From: Sorex araneus
Taxonomy: Eukaryota > Chordata > Mammalia > Eulipotyphla > Soricidae
Reading direction: 5' to 3'
Assembly: GCF_027595985.1 (NCBI RefSeq)
Contig: NC_073311.1
Location: forward strand, 28,795,892-28,859,891
DNA length: 64,000 nucleotides
Shown: positions 32,208-44,290 of the stretch, in pieces
Layout of the letters: each line of letters begins with the position of its first letter
Position numbering within the stretch: position 1 is the first letter of the stretch
Made by a program: the position numbers and the translations under genes
Notes under the pieces: generated by a model
The model's input: only the letters and a program-made list of their open reading frames with translations
Told to the model about the DNA's origin: nothing
Database searches by the model: none

Positions 32208-33562
32208 ATGTAAAAACACAAAAAAGAAATGGAAAAGGGGCGAGAAGGAGAGTGTCTCACCACACCGGGGGCACCGGGGGCACTGGGCACAGGGCAACAG
32301 TGCTCTGTCTCTCCCGCCACCCACGTTCCGTGGTCTCTTGCCGCTTCCCCCACCCCAGGGAGACTGATGGCGATAATGAGGCAGGCAAAGGAAGTATCGG
32401 AGCCAAGGCTGGTTGGTCTCAGTTGCAGTTTATTCCATTCCCATCTCCATTCTCCTCTGATTCTCCTCCTGCTTCTTCCTCCCCCATCCTACGTCATTCT
32501 CTTTCTCCTCTGGATCTGGATTTTGATCTAGTTTCTCCAGATCTGGCCCTGGGACTCGCACTGGGACTCGCCCCCAGCCCACTCTCACAGCCTAGTTAAA
32601 TCCCCCAGCAAGAGAGAGTTGGGGCTTACACATAGGTGTGGTCACAAGCAATAGGGTAAAGTTCTTTCCCTTAGGGGATGCTTCTTCTAGTACAGATTCT
32701 CTTTAAGCAGGACACCCGCCCAAGAGCGGAATCCCATGGGTGTGTTTCTCCTCTCCTTGTCCAACTAACATATAAGTATTCATATTATTAATCATTTTGT
32801 ATGAATATAGCAAGAGGTGAATTAAGCTTATAGAATTGCTGTCCTGAGGTCACCTAGATCTTAGACTACAGTGCTCAGGCCAGATTAGTCTTTCCTATCC
32901 CTAGCAGGGTCCTAGTCTTGTCATTGCTTTTGGATCATGACATGACAGGTCCATGACCAAGCTCTTAACATACAGTTAAGCATTAGGCGCTTTGGCCAGG
33001 CCCATCTCGATGCCAGGGTAGCACATAACTCACTGCTTGCCCTGGGTCCGTCCCGTCCCTCGTCGGGACCCTGCTTTTGGGGGTGCTAGGAAGCAAGGGC
33101 AGCTGAGGCTTAAGTCGAGAAAGCAGATGCCCGGGAGTGAATAATATTTGAAGCCAATTAAATACTACCAAAGTATATTAACAGTTGTCTTTCTTTGACA
33201 TACAAAAAGGATATTGCTTTAAAGTAAACTATTCAAAAGACACAAGGATAGGAGAAAAGGCAATGTTAACTTACACTACAAGTTCACTGTCCTAGCAGAG
33301 TCTGACCTTACAAATTAACAGAGTCTGATTAGGGGAAGAGCTGAATAACTAGTTGGGGAAGGGAGCATAGAAGTGATTATGGATAAACAAAGGAATGAGA
33401 GTGACACGTGAAGCACCTTGATGGGCGTGACTGATATACCTAAGCTCGTAGTGGCAAGGGGAGCAGGACATACCAATATAGTCTAGAATTGTTTAGAGAT
33501 TATTACCAGATAAGCCCAAACTCTGTGGCAAGGGAGGAAGAACAAACCAATGTTATCCTACA
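32208..33562 (-). mobile_element. Solo LTR-type element, copy 1
   Basis: Bracketed by the 7-bp TSD GTCTCCT (32201-32207 and 33563-33569). On the minus strand it begins TGTAGGATAACATTGGTTTG, carries an AATAAA at 32429-32434 about 220 bases before the end, and ends in GTTTTTACAT. About 1,355 bp. Shared internal blocks with 42501-43513 include GGGGGTGCTAGGAA, AAGGGCAGCTGAGGCTTA and TGGCCAGGCCCATCTC. No gag, pol or env sequence lies next to it, so it reads as a solo LTR. A 159-codon open frame across the pyrimidine-rich half is not gene-like. Confidence 0.8.
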
Positions 33563-33888
33563 GTCTCCTGAAACAGTTTGACTGTCTGGCAGCTAGTTGA
33601 GAGATAAGCATCATATTTAATATTCAGTAATGAGTTACAAATCTATTACATGCATGTTACATAATTTTACAATCCTCATGTTGAAACCAAATAGGGAATA
33701 TTGGAATAGTTTTAGTTATTAGAAACAGAATAAATATATAAATCTTTGCAATAAATATATAAATCTTTGCTTTTTCATTTACTTTCTTAACTGTTCTAGT
33801 AAGCTCATTATTAAAATTGACAACCTCTGTTAAGTGTCTGAAAGGTGTTCATTCACGTACCTTCACCAAATCTGGAGGATATTTTGAG
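33563..33888. other. Unassigned sequence, with LTR and SINE target repeats
   Basis: Contains the LTR TSD at its start and the SINE TSD at its end; nothing else recognised. Confidence 0.5.
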
Positions 33889-34069
33889 TTGTTTTTTTTT
33901 TTTGGCTTTTTGGGTCACACCTGGCGATGCACAGGGGTTACTCCTGGCTCTGCACTCAGGAATTACCCCTGGCTGTGCTCAGGGGACCATATGGGATGCT
34001 GGGAATCGAACCCGGGTCGGCCACGTGCAAGGCAAACGCCCTACCCACTGTGCTATCTCTCCAGCCCCA
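33889..34069 (-). mobile_element. tRNA-derived SINE (type A), young, 15-bp perfect TSD
   Basis: TSD GGAGGATATTTTGAG (33874-33888 and 34070-34084). On the minus strand the A box TAGCACAGTGG and B box GGTTCGATTCC are both perfect. Non-tRNA part GGTCACACCTGGCGATGCAC on the plus strand. Confidence 0.97.
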
Positions 34070-34084
34070 GGAGGATATTTTGAG

Positions 34085-35767
34085 ACATTAATTTTAGAGA
34101 AAGTCAGTCAGAAAACCAGAAATGCTAAGTAAATGAGATAATGTTAAAAGATGCTGCTTTTTTCCTCCAATCCTGCAAAGATATAAGCACTGACATTAGA
34201 AGCTAGAAAGTAAGACAAGGAGACAGGCTACCAGTTCTTTCACTTCTGTAATAAGTTTGTGGCTCTGTGACTATATTAAGTGTGGATAAAGTAAATATGG
34301 GTAAGGAAGGAAATACGTAAGAATTTAACATCTTAACATACAGTAGGGTATGCATCTCTATGTAAGTGATCACAAGCTGTTTGTTTACTCTGTTTTCCAT
34401 AGTAGATTAAGCATAATTAAATATTCATAAAGCTAAAATATCCTAACTCTCTCTAAAAGTCATAGGTTCCCATTCATTTCCTAGTTTCAATAAGTGAGCA
34501 ACTGTCATTTCTTTAAAGTCCTTTCTCTATTGTTTCTGTTATTATTTCATTACTTGCTATTTTTGTTATTTTGACACTCTAATCTCAACCAGAAATTTTA
34601 CAAAAAATTTTAGCCAATTATATTTATGAGCAACTAGTATTTTCTTAGAAAAGTCCTTACATATGTCTTTGTTCAATTATTTATTATTTTGTCATAAATA
34701 ATCATAAGGGGCAAAAGAATTATATTCAGGATTCAAAACATTCAGTGGATTGTTTCTGACTGTATCCTTGTCCAGACCAGGATAAAATAATCTCTAATTT
34801 ATAATAGTGCCAAACTATTGAGATTCAGGTCTTAGGGAATGTATTTTGAGTAAACCAACATACTCAAACTGAGTTTTTGAAAGAAAAAAGAATGTAGATT
34901 AAAGTTAAAAAGAGAGTGACCTGAGTAATAAAAATGAGTTACAGTGGGAATTTCTATATGAAATATAAATTGTAGCTATTAATGATTTCATGATATAATA
35001 TAAGAAATTCTCACTTGTCTTCTTTTAAAATCCAAATAAGAATCTGATATATTCTTGCATTTTTGGTGACAAGAACTTTAGATTTTGATATCACAAAATT
35101 ATATAATATTTACACTGTCATTCAAGAAATATCTCTAATTTTTACAAGGGCCATTTCAAAATGTAAGGTAATAAGTTTGGATCATATTAGAAAGTGTACA
35201 TATAGATTCATTTAAGCTAATTTTTTTTTCTGAAACACATTGACTGCTTTTATGTATAAAGCTATCTTTAAAGAAGGAAAAGTTATTTTTAAAGGTGGAA
35301 TTACTGGTTTATGATTTTATATGAAAACAGATGAACCTCAATATTAAGTACCATATATGTGTCATAAACTTAGGGACATTTTCTTAGAGTAAATCAAATA
35401 TTACCTTATTTGCAATAAGATCATTATAGATGTAAGTTCTTAGTGTACCCTAATGAAATAGGACTGGTATTCTACAATGGGAAAATTTGAACACGTATAC
35501 ACACACAAATATACACACAAATCTTATATGCAAATGAAGACAGAAAGGTGAATTTTGGCATATCGAGAAATACCAACAATTACTAGCATACTGCCTGAAA
35601 CTAGGGAAGAGGCACAGAACATATTCTTTGATCATTTTCTTTAGAAAGAAGCAAATCTGTTAATTCCTTGATCTTAGGCTTCTTCTAGTTTCCCAGAATT
35701 GTGAGACAATTTTTTTCATCTGTTGATTAGCTCCTAGATTTTGTTTTGACAGTATCTGTGCTTTAGA
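34085..35767. other. Unassigned AT-rich sequence
   Basis: About 1.7 kb with no gene, RNA or repeat that I can name. Confidence 0.5.
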
Positions 35768-35800
35768 AAAATATATATATATATATTTAGTAAAATAAAA

Positions 35801-35880
<80 letters not shown>
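35768..35880. repeat. (TA)n ... (TA)n(TG)n microsatellite
   Basis: TA runs at 35770-35786 and 35802-35816, then about 32 TG units to 35880, directly abutting a type C element. Confidence 0.97.
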
Positions 35881-35882
<2 letters not shown>

Positions 35883-36535
35883 CGGCCAGCCGCCAGGAGC
35901 TCTGCTCTGGATGGGGAGGGAAGCTGGAGCCCATCCCCTTTGAGGGGCCCTGGAGAAGACAGACAGGCGCTCGAGCCAGAGACTCTCTGCCGAAGACCTC
36001 CGGAGACTAACCATAGCCATGCGTAAGGTCCCTCTCCACATGTTCAGATGAGCTTCACGCATGAAGGTATTGGCAGTGGAATCCAGGTATGTGGGACCTG
36101 GGGCTGAGACCTCCAAGCCTGTTAGGATCAGGACTGGTCCTCTGCCCAGATTTCCCATTTTCCAGTAGCTAGGTAGTCACACCAGGGACTACCCTCGACG
36201 CCCTGTAATCCCATCAACAGCCAACATCCAGAGACTTAAAAGCAAGCTCCTCGAAGTGGCCCCATGATATCTTATAGCTTACTTCTCCTTCTGGGAGAAA
36301 CTGGCAAGCTACCGAGAGTTTCCTGCCCACATGGGAGAGCCTCAAAAATTCCACATGGTGTATTCTTATGCCAAAACCAGAAACAAGCTGGGTCTCATTC
36401 CCCTGACCCTGAAAGAGCCTCCAATGCAGCATCATTGAGAAGGACAAGTAGAGAGAGGCTTCTAAAATCTCAGGGTTAGGTCGACCTAACTGCTCAAGAA
36501 ATTCGACCATCAACTGGATGATGATGATGATATTT
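35881..36535 (+). mobile_element. RTE-tailed composite element (type C), long copy ending in (ATG)n
   Basis: Head GCCAGGAGCTCTGCTCTGGA, CCATAGCCATGCGTAAGGTC, AACATCCAGAGACTTAAAAG. The type B-like body (CAAGCTACCGAGAGTTTCCT), the CATTCCCCTGACCCTGAAAG block and the terminus (CTGCTCAAGAAATTCGACCA) follow, then four ATG units. About 650 bp, one of the fullest copies. Confidence 0.9.
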
Positions 36536-36577
36536 ATGTAATATATATTTATATTACAAAATGAACTCAGTTTCTTT

Positions 36578-36714
36578 TTAATTTTGTTTTATTTCAGGGC
36601 TGCATCCTGCGGTGCTCAGGACGTGCTCCTGGTCTGCCTTCAGAGATCACAGTTGAGGATGTCTGGGACCATATTGGCTATCACCGTACCTAATGTATTT
36701 TCACTCTAGCCCCT
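36578..36714 (-). mobile_element. Old tRNA-derived SINE
   Basis: CGGTGCTCAGGACGTGCTCC and CACTCTAGCCCCTA on the plus strand; eroded head. Confidence 0.6.
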
Positions 36715-37547
36715 AAACCTGATCCTTCACCACAAATTTACAGATGGGAATTTTTGTTAAGTCAATTGAATATTATTTGAAATGCAAAATCCAGACACTA
36801 TGCTCATAGGGTATCTTTTTCTCCTGTCTCTTACCTAACATTTGAGAACGTGATTTCAAGCAGCATAAAGATAGTAGAAATATCTTCAGAAATAACTGAA
36901 GACATGCATAGTCAGATATAATAAATGCACAAAAAAATCTTTCTAGGTGGAGAAACAATACTTTGTCTAAAGTCATATGTGTTGACATTTCAACAAAAAA
37001 TTAAACAAATTTGTGGGCCCACAATTTTGACATAATTGCTCTATATATTTCTTAAGTTCAACTGCTATTTCATTTATTTTCTACTAATGAACTAAGCATT
37101 AGACTTCTTCAGTTGGTTGTTGTAGAGGTTATAGAACATTCAGGTATAGAGCACATGTCAAATGAAAAACAAAGCCAAACCATGTTCGATTCCACAAAAT
37201 CAATACAAGCAACTACTGCCCAGTGCAGTGGCTATGAAGCTATCAGATGTGATAATCCATTTCTGTTGTTCAACATTGTAATAACTGTTATGCTTTATTT
37301 TTTCTTTACTATGCACACAAATATATTTGAAGGTCTTTTATGAAAGCAGTGCCTTTTGTTTCATGGAATTAATACCAATAATTATGTTCTGTCATTTCAA
37401 TACTTATAAATCACTAGTCTAGTCAAACATTATTGATTGCATACAGTTTATTACAAATTGACAGTAAATTATAACTTTATAATTTATAGTATTTTTGATA
37501 AATACAAATTACCTTTTTCTCATTTAATGACAATTTTGATGATGTTA
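36715..37547. other. Unassigned AT-rich sequence
   Basis: No gene or repeat recognised. The 76-codon frame at 37113-37343 has no domain. Confidence 0.5.
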
Positions 37548-37724
37548 CATTTTTTATTTGTTTTTGTTTTAGGGGCCATACCCATTGTTCGTTGGGGCTT
37601 ACTTCTACTTCTGAGAACAGAGATCACTCCAGCAGGCTTGGGATAATCTGGTGTATGGATTGAACCACAGCCGACTGCATATAAGGCAAATGCCCTATCC
37701 TGTCTACATTGCTCCAGTCCCTGG
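37548..37724 (-). mobile_element. Old tRNA-derived SINE
   Basis: T-rich start, GGGGCCATACCCATTGTTCG, GGCAAATGCCCTATCCTGTC, ATTGCTCCAGTCCC. Confidence 0.78.
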
Positions 37725-39104
37725 TGTTACATTGTCTTCTGTTTGAACTGTCTGTCCTTCATTTCATTGTGTTTATGTATGAGTCATGCCTACTTATTGA
37801 ATGTATCTTGTATTTTATTTGATACCTATTTAAAATAATGACATAATATACCCCAATGAGCCTGTTTCTCAAGCTAGCATCTTTGAGCTACCAATATAAA
37901 TTAGTAACAAAAACTAAAATGTAGCCAAATATTATCAAATAAATAATGCATATTCAGAAATCAGTTAATGTTAATTAAAATCAGTTTTACAAAATTACAC
38001 ATATTATAACTCATCACTCATTAATTAGATTATAGTAGAGAATTGCACTTGATGCTAATAAAAAACATTTTAAAATTTATCATGTATTTACTTGAAAGGG
38101 AAGGAAATTTTACTTCATGGTGCTAATTTATCAATATAAGTTAGATTTATTTATGCTTTGACATACATTTTTGTAAATTTGTATCTATTAAATAATCATA
38201 ATCTCTTATATTTAAAATTTACTTATGTTACTAAATGTATAAAATAAATTAAATAATCAAATTCTGTCATATTATGGAAAATTATATTTTTGTTCAGTGG
38301 AGGATGGAAAATGCAAGATATAAAGTTGTTTCCACTTTATCTATTGAGGACATCGTAAACATATTACTCACTATATTTTTTTATACATCAAAATCACAAT
38401 GACAGTCTTCCAATTTTCTTATGACAGACAAAAGCAGATTTGTGAAGAGTATTGTTTTTCTTCAACAAATACAACAATCCCAAGGGTGTGATTTAGTCTT
38501 GGTCATCCTGAGGTAGCCTTTAGTGAGGGCAGGAAGAAATCTATGATAGCTTCTATTTTCCCTGGATTTTTCTTAATTACTATTTAGTGGGTTTTTTCCA
38601 TATTTCCTATCACTTAAAGTTGATAGATATTTCTAATACCAACCAAAATAAAATCATGCCATTTAATAAGCATTTCTTATTAGAGTAGAATATTACCATC
38701 TTTGTGTAGACACCTATTGTATAAAACTTAAAAATTGTTAGACATACATAAATTTAAGCCTCTAGATGTTAGAACTTGTACCACTTTGCTTTAATATTCT
38801 ATTAGTTGACCTGAAATTAATGGTGCAAAAAAGAACAGTCATTGTGTGACAGATATTTGGATTCTGCTAGAATCTTATTTGAATGGATCTGCCCTTATTA
38901 TAAGAAAAAAGCTTAACTCTGACATTAATGAGAACTAATCATGTTAAATTTATCAGCCTACTGAAGCTTAGCACTGACCTGTTTTATCAAAGGAATTGCT
39001 ATAAACAGACATCCAGCCATGAGAAACACTATGAAATTCCATGCTCTAACCAATTTTTCCGGGAGCCTGTAAGGACCCATAAGGACAATTAGAGGGTGCC
39101 CCAA
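37725..39104. other. Unassigned AT-rich sequence
   Basis: About 1.4 kb, no gene or recognisable element. Confidence 0.5.
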
Positions 39105-39352
39105 AAGCCTCTATCCCTCTCAGACAACCTGATAAGCTACCGAGGCTATCCCACCCTCTCGGCAGATCCTGGCAAGCTACCCATGACATATTTGATATGC
39201 CAAAAACAGTAACTGTAACAACAATGTGCTCTTCATGTTCTTGGAGCGAGCAGATGCCATTGGGCTACACTAGCATGCGACAAGGACAAATGAAGATGTT
39301 AATAGTGCCTGCTTGAGCAATCGATGAACAACGGGATGACAGTGACAGTGAA
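39105..39352 (+). mobile_element. RTE-tailed SINE with an extended RTE 3' segment
   Basis: After a type B body (CTGATAAGCTACCGAGGCTA, CCTGGCAAGCTACCCATGAC, GCCAAAAACAGTAACTG) it carries TTCTTGGAGCGAGCAGATGC, GGGCTACACTAGCATGCGAC and AAGGACAAATGAAGATG. The full-length RTE copy here has the same stretch (complement of 9045-8985), which encodes the last residues of the RTE protein (ATLARDRDKWRRYW-like). It then ends as type B does (GCCTGCTTGAGCAATCGATG). About 110 bases of RTE are held, against about 60 in normal type B. Confidence 0.85.
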
Positions 39353-41753
39353 CCATCTTCTAATCAAAATGAGAAATCAAAAAATAAGAAAAAGCTTATG
39401 CAGGTTTTTAATCTTAGCAAAAATCATTGACAATGATATATACTATATGTGATCTTTGCTACCTAACAAGGCTACATAGCATTATATTTAAAAACCACTT
39501 ATATTCATAGAACGATTTCTAGAATCATAATTCAATGCATAATCATATAGGAAGCTATGTAATAGCTGGTGTTTGTGAATAAGTTTTTTTTTAATAAAGA
39601 AATACAGCTGGTAATCTTTATAAAATCAGGAACCATCTAGGTTAGTATATGCATCTAGTTTGCATTCATAAAATATGAGTAGAAGTTCACAAAGTGGCCG
39701 TCACCATAAATGTTTTCTAACAATACTTTATTGATTCAGTGATATACTTTCAACCAAACACTTAATAAGTGACTATTGTGCAGTGGGCATGTTCTAGGGA
39801 CTGTGGGTTTGTGGAGGAAGATACAAAAAATGTCCCAGCTTCAAAGAACTAATATTCTATATTAGATTACTAAAGAGTGAATACAGATGCCAGAAAATAT
39901 ACATTATTTTGTTTTAGATTGGAGGAAAATAAACAAGCCTGCATACATAGAAAATGACAGGTCTCTACCTCCAGTGGTTTAGTCAGCTTTTTTGAGGCTG
40001 CAAAAATAGATTATAATCTCAAGCTTGAAAAGAAATAAAGCTTATCAAAAGGAATAAAGCTTATTAAGGGGAGAACCTAAGCAAACAACAGGTGTTGAAG
40101 ATCAATGTGAGCTTTGTATTGATATCAAGCAGGGTTTTATGTTTGCTTGTTGCCCGCATACCTTTCTAGTGATCTCCAAGCAAGGTGGAAGCTGAGCTAC
40201 TTTGAAAGCAGGTGCCTAACAAGTCCAAATTTACGAATTATTGAAAAGACTTTTATGAAATTGACCAAACTCTATTTTCATGACTATAAACTTTGAAGAT
40301 AATGCATTTCCCAAGAGAGAAAATAATAATTAGGTTTCGTTCTTAATAAAAATTCACACCCTGCTTCAGAAATTCCCATCCAAGTGTCTTTTCTCCCTCT
40401 CACAGACATTAAAAAATTGGCAAATATCTTGAGGGGATTTTAGTCAGGAGAAAGTGTCCTGCTGTTTCCCCACAGCGGGACTCTGCCTCTTAAACAATGC
40501 AGATTGCAGAACATTTCAGTCTACCTTTCAAAAAATTTATCTCAACTCTTTGACCTCACACATATTCCCATAGTCCCAGGACTCAGGAATGTCCTGTGGA
40601 GAGCATTGGCCAAGTATTTGTGGATTCTCAGTTTTCTGATTTGTTATTCCAGTATTGCATACTAACTAAAAAGCTACCTGAGTTTTTCCTTCTTCCAGCA
40701 GTCTCTCTTCTGAGTTAAACTGATCCATAGTGTGTGCCTGGTAACAGCAAACATCCACAAAAATCAGAAAAAAAAAATTTTAAAAAAGACTAGTTATTTT
40801 CTCAGTGGAAATTCTACTTATCTAGTTGTATTCCTCCAAAATTATCTCATGCCTTTACAAATACACTTTTTGTATTTTTTGTTTTCCTAGTTTTTACAGC
40901 AGAATAAAATGCCTGCTACTACTTATTGGAATTTACTTATTTTTTTTTTTAAATAACTCTTCAATACTGTTTGAATTTGCTATTTGAAATCAGAAGGGTG
41001 AGATTCTATTGCCCTGAACTTGATTTGTCCTTAACAATAGTTCACACAGTTAAGTTTACCAGCCAATGTGGCTACTCTGCAGCTGTCTCCTAATTCTTTC
41101 CTAATTATTCTCTAGAGTTGGGGGAAAAGACAAAGTATATTTTTGCTGACACTTCTTCTACAGTGAAATAATGAGACAAAATTCCATTTATTGACTAATT
41201 CCTACAAAAAACTTTGGTCATTTTGATTCACCAGGGATTAATACCAGATCAGGATTTATATTTCATAGTCCAACAAATCACCAGACATTTTATCTTCTCT
41301 GATGTACCACTATTCTGCCTAATGTCTTTGAATTCTTCTAGGATGAGAAAAGGAAGTACATAGTGCTTAATTCATATCTAATCATAGTTTCTCCAAATGA
41401 ATTTGCAAACCCCAAATCCAGAAGCTCAATTTCTATGATCCTATCATTTCTAAACCATTGGAACTTAGATTCACTTAAACTACTAATAGCCATTTAATAT
41501 GTTGTAATGTCAATGTTGTTGATAATATTTTTTACTTGTTTATTTCAAATCATGTTTTTATGTTTCATCCATTTTAAGTTTTGAACTCCTACTTTATTAT
41601 ATACAGTTAAAACCATATATGGGATAATCAGAATTTATATTCTGACAATCAGAATTTATACATATACTGTTATAACAAAATGTATGTGAGCTTGTACAAG
41701 AGGAAAAGAAATCACACAATTACTAAACAAAGTATTATATTACGCCAAACTGC

Positions 41754-41755
<2 letters not shown>
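39353..41755. other. Unassigned AT-rich sequence
   Basis: About 2.4 kb with no gene, RNA gene or repeat that I can name; the least repeat-marked block in the window. Confidence 0.5.

Positions 41756-41798
<43 letters not shown>
41756..41798. repeat. (TG)n microsatellite
   Basis: About 21 TG units. Confidence 0.97.
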
Positions 41799-41801
<3 letters not shown>

Positions 41802-42493
41802 GTGAAACATAAATCAATGGAGAGATAAAAGTATTTTTCTTTAACTTATAATATCTTGGTGAACATTGTATGGTGAACTTGGGTAGTAAAGTTCTATGAG
41901 TATTCCCACAATAACTCTGTTATTTTTCCCTGGGGAAGGTAAGAGTTTATAGCAGTATGAAAAAGCCTGATGTTACATTTCTTTCAGTTAACCTCTACTG
42001 TTTTACTATTTTAAAGACACTAGTCCTGCACCCCCAAAAAAATCTTCTAAAAGGTTGATAAAGGTTATAAAAATTTCCCAGATTCTCTTCAAGAAAATTG
42101 AGAAGTATTTGTAAGTACAGAAAAAATGTACTTCAAAATGGGAGTAAGAAAGAAACTATTTGCAAAGATAATACAAGTCTTCATTGATCTTACTCCAAAA
42201 ATTACTCAAGGGAAAAACTGTTTCTAAGCTAAGGTTTATAGCAGTAAGCAATTCTATTTTAATCCATTGTTCTTTCTTTTTTTAAAAAAAAAAAAAGGTA
42301 CACTTGGTTGATAAAACTGTATATGTTCTTGAATTAATTTCACATCTTTGGAATTAAATATGCCCTAATACTGCAACCACCCCCAAAGCACCAATACCTC
42401 TTCAGAATAATCAATTAGATGCTGTCTTCAGTTCTCCTGTATCCTTCTGCAATGATAATCTCATTTCTAAGGTCTGACTCAAGGGATCAGTTT
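41799..42493. other. Unassigned sequence, possibly old L1 tail at its right end
   Basis: 42360-42490 (CAACCACCCCCAAAGCACCA) has the feel of an antisense L1 3' UTR. That would place the LTR at 42501 inside an old L1 continued at 43521; this is weakly supported. Confidence 0.4.
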
Positions 42494-42500
42494 GTTTCAC

Positions 42501-43513
42501 TGTAAAAAAACTAAAGCACGCCGAGGGGCTTGTGCACTCGTGGGCTCTCCGGGCAGCTCTGTCTCACCGCCTGCGTTCGGTGCTCAGGAACCGCTGTGTA
42601 CCGGCTGGATCGGGACAGCTGGTGGTCAAGGACAGGCTTAGGAAGAACGAGGACCAAGCTGGTTGCTGATTAGTTACCGTTTATTCAATCTTCCATCTTT
42701 CTCATCTCCCGCACTCCCAGCTCCGTCCTCTCTCTGGATCTCTGAAGCCTCTCTGGCTTCTCTTGTCTCTCTCCTCCCTTTTTCCTCTCTCCCCTTGCCC
42801 CCAGGTTACACACTGCTAGGTAGCAAAATCATCATAAGAAAGCACTTCCTGAGGACCAGGCATTCCAAAGTCCTTCCCTTATTCCAAACACTCATTAACA
42901 TCTTAATACTAGTTATTTTTGTATGGACATGGCAAGATATACATTGAGACTTGCAAGACAGCTCTCCTGGCAACATCTTGCCAGACTCAACTCCAGCACT
43001 CAGGCCAGATTAATCATTCCTCACTCTAGCAGGGTCCAAATCTAGTTATCACTGTTTGGATCATGACAACATTTGTCCATGATCAAGCTCTTAACTTATA
43101 ATTAAGCATTAGGCACTTTGGCCAGGCCCATCTCAATGCGAGGGTAGCACACAACTCACCACTTGCCCTGGGGCCTTCTCGTCCCCCGTCGGGACGCTGC
43201 CTTTGGGGGTGCTAGGAAGTAAGGGCAGCTGAGGCTTAGGTTGAGAGAATAGATGCCAAGGAGAAAAATATCACGTAGAGTCAAAGGACTCCTAGGTTAC
43301 AAAAGCATAGCATTTGCTAAGTCTTCCTGTGTCCATACAAAAAGGACATGGCTCTGAATAAACTATGCAAAGGACTCAAGGAGAAGAGAAAAACAATATT
43401 TACAAGTCAAGAGAACACTAAGAAAGAAGTTACAAATAAACACAGAGGAATGGGAGCACTGTGATGGGAGTAACCCAATCAACCTAAACTATCAGAGGCT
43501 ATGTTATCCTACA
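42501..43513 (-). mobile_element. Solo LTR-type element, copy 2
   Basis: Flanked by the 7-bp TSD GTTTCAC (42494-42500 and 43514-43520). On the minus strand it begins TGTAGGATAACATAGCC and ends TAGTTTTTTTACA, the TG...CA ends typical of LTRs. AATAAA lies at 42680-42685, leaving a GC-rich 180-base end (GAACCGCTGTGTACCGGCTG on the plus strand). About 1,013 bp, shorter than copies 1 and 3 through loss inside the first half. No internal retroviral genes seen. Confidence 0.85.
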
Positions 43514-43520
43514 GTTTCAC

Positions 43521-44290
43521 TGTCCATTCTCTGGCTTTGCCTTTCTATATCCCACATATAAATGAGATAATCCTGCATTTGTTTTTATTTATCTTTTATT
43601 TAAGTTAATATGACCCTTTCAATTATATCCATGTTGTTCCAAATGGCAATATTTCATATTTTCATTTCATTTCTTTTTTTCTCAGAAGAGGCACACCTGC
43701 TTATTCTCAGGGATTATTTTTGAGTCTGAACCCAGAGGTCACTTTCGGAAGGCTCTGAGGAGTACATGGAGTGCCCAGGACCAATCCTGGTTTCACACAT
43801 GAAAGGTAAGCCCGTAACTCACTGTATTATCTCTCCAGTCCCATGATTTCACCTTTTCTTAAGCTAAGAAAAAGTTTCCAGATCTTCACTATTGCAAATA
43901 TTGCTGCAATAAACAAAGGTGGTCATTTCTTTTTTTTTAAATTTGGATTTTAGGTTCATTGACTAGGTACCTAGTAGAATTTCTGGAATATATAGTGCAA
44001 TTATTGAAGAATTTTAAGGGATCTCCAAATCATTCTCCACACAGGCTGAATCAATTTACATTCCAAGTTGCAGAGAATGAGAACTCCTTTTACTCCACAT
44101 TCCTGCAACACTTGTTGTGTCTGGCCTTTCTGATGTAGGGCATTCTTAGAGGTGTAAGGTGATATCTTATTGTCATTTTGATATTCATTTTCCTCATAAT
44201 AAGTGATAATTAGAATTTTTTTCCATGTGCTTATAAGCTGTCTCCATGTCTTCTTTGGTAACATGTAATTTTATTTTAAAATGTGTGGCT
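43521..44290 (-). mobile_element. Ancient L1 ORF2 3' end, antisense, split by a SINE
   Basis: TATCCCACATATAAATGAGA and TATATCCATGTTGTTCCAAA (left of the SINE), then ATATTGCTGCAATAAACAAA, TCTCCAAATCATTCTCCACA and AGGTGTAAGGTGATATCTTA (right of it), are the antisense of the well-conserved C-terminal part of mammalian L1 ORF2. The same stretch in the younger L1 is at 12590-12900 and 13680-13900. Frames are broken; much older than the U6-L1 copy. Confidence 0.8.
43673..43845 (-). mobile_element. Old tRNA-derived SINE nested in the ancient L1
   Basis: T-rich start, GAGGCACACCTGCTTATTCT, GTGCCCAGGACCAATCCTGG, TATTATCTCTCCAGTCCC. Confidence 0.8.

Noticed and set aside
32120-32599. 159-codon frame with Ser/Pro-rich end
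   Set aside because: It crosses the left edge of an LTR element and its pyrimidine-rich part; no retroviral or cellular domain.
35817-35880. CRISPR-like or other ordered repeat array
   Set aside because: It is a plain TG microsatellite; no spacers, and the host is a mammal.
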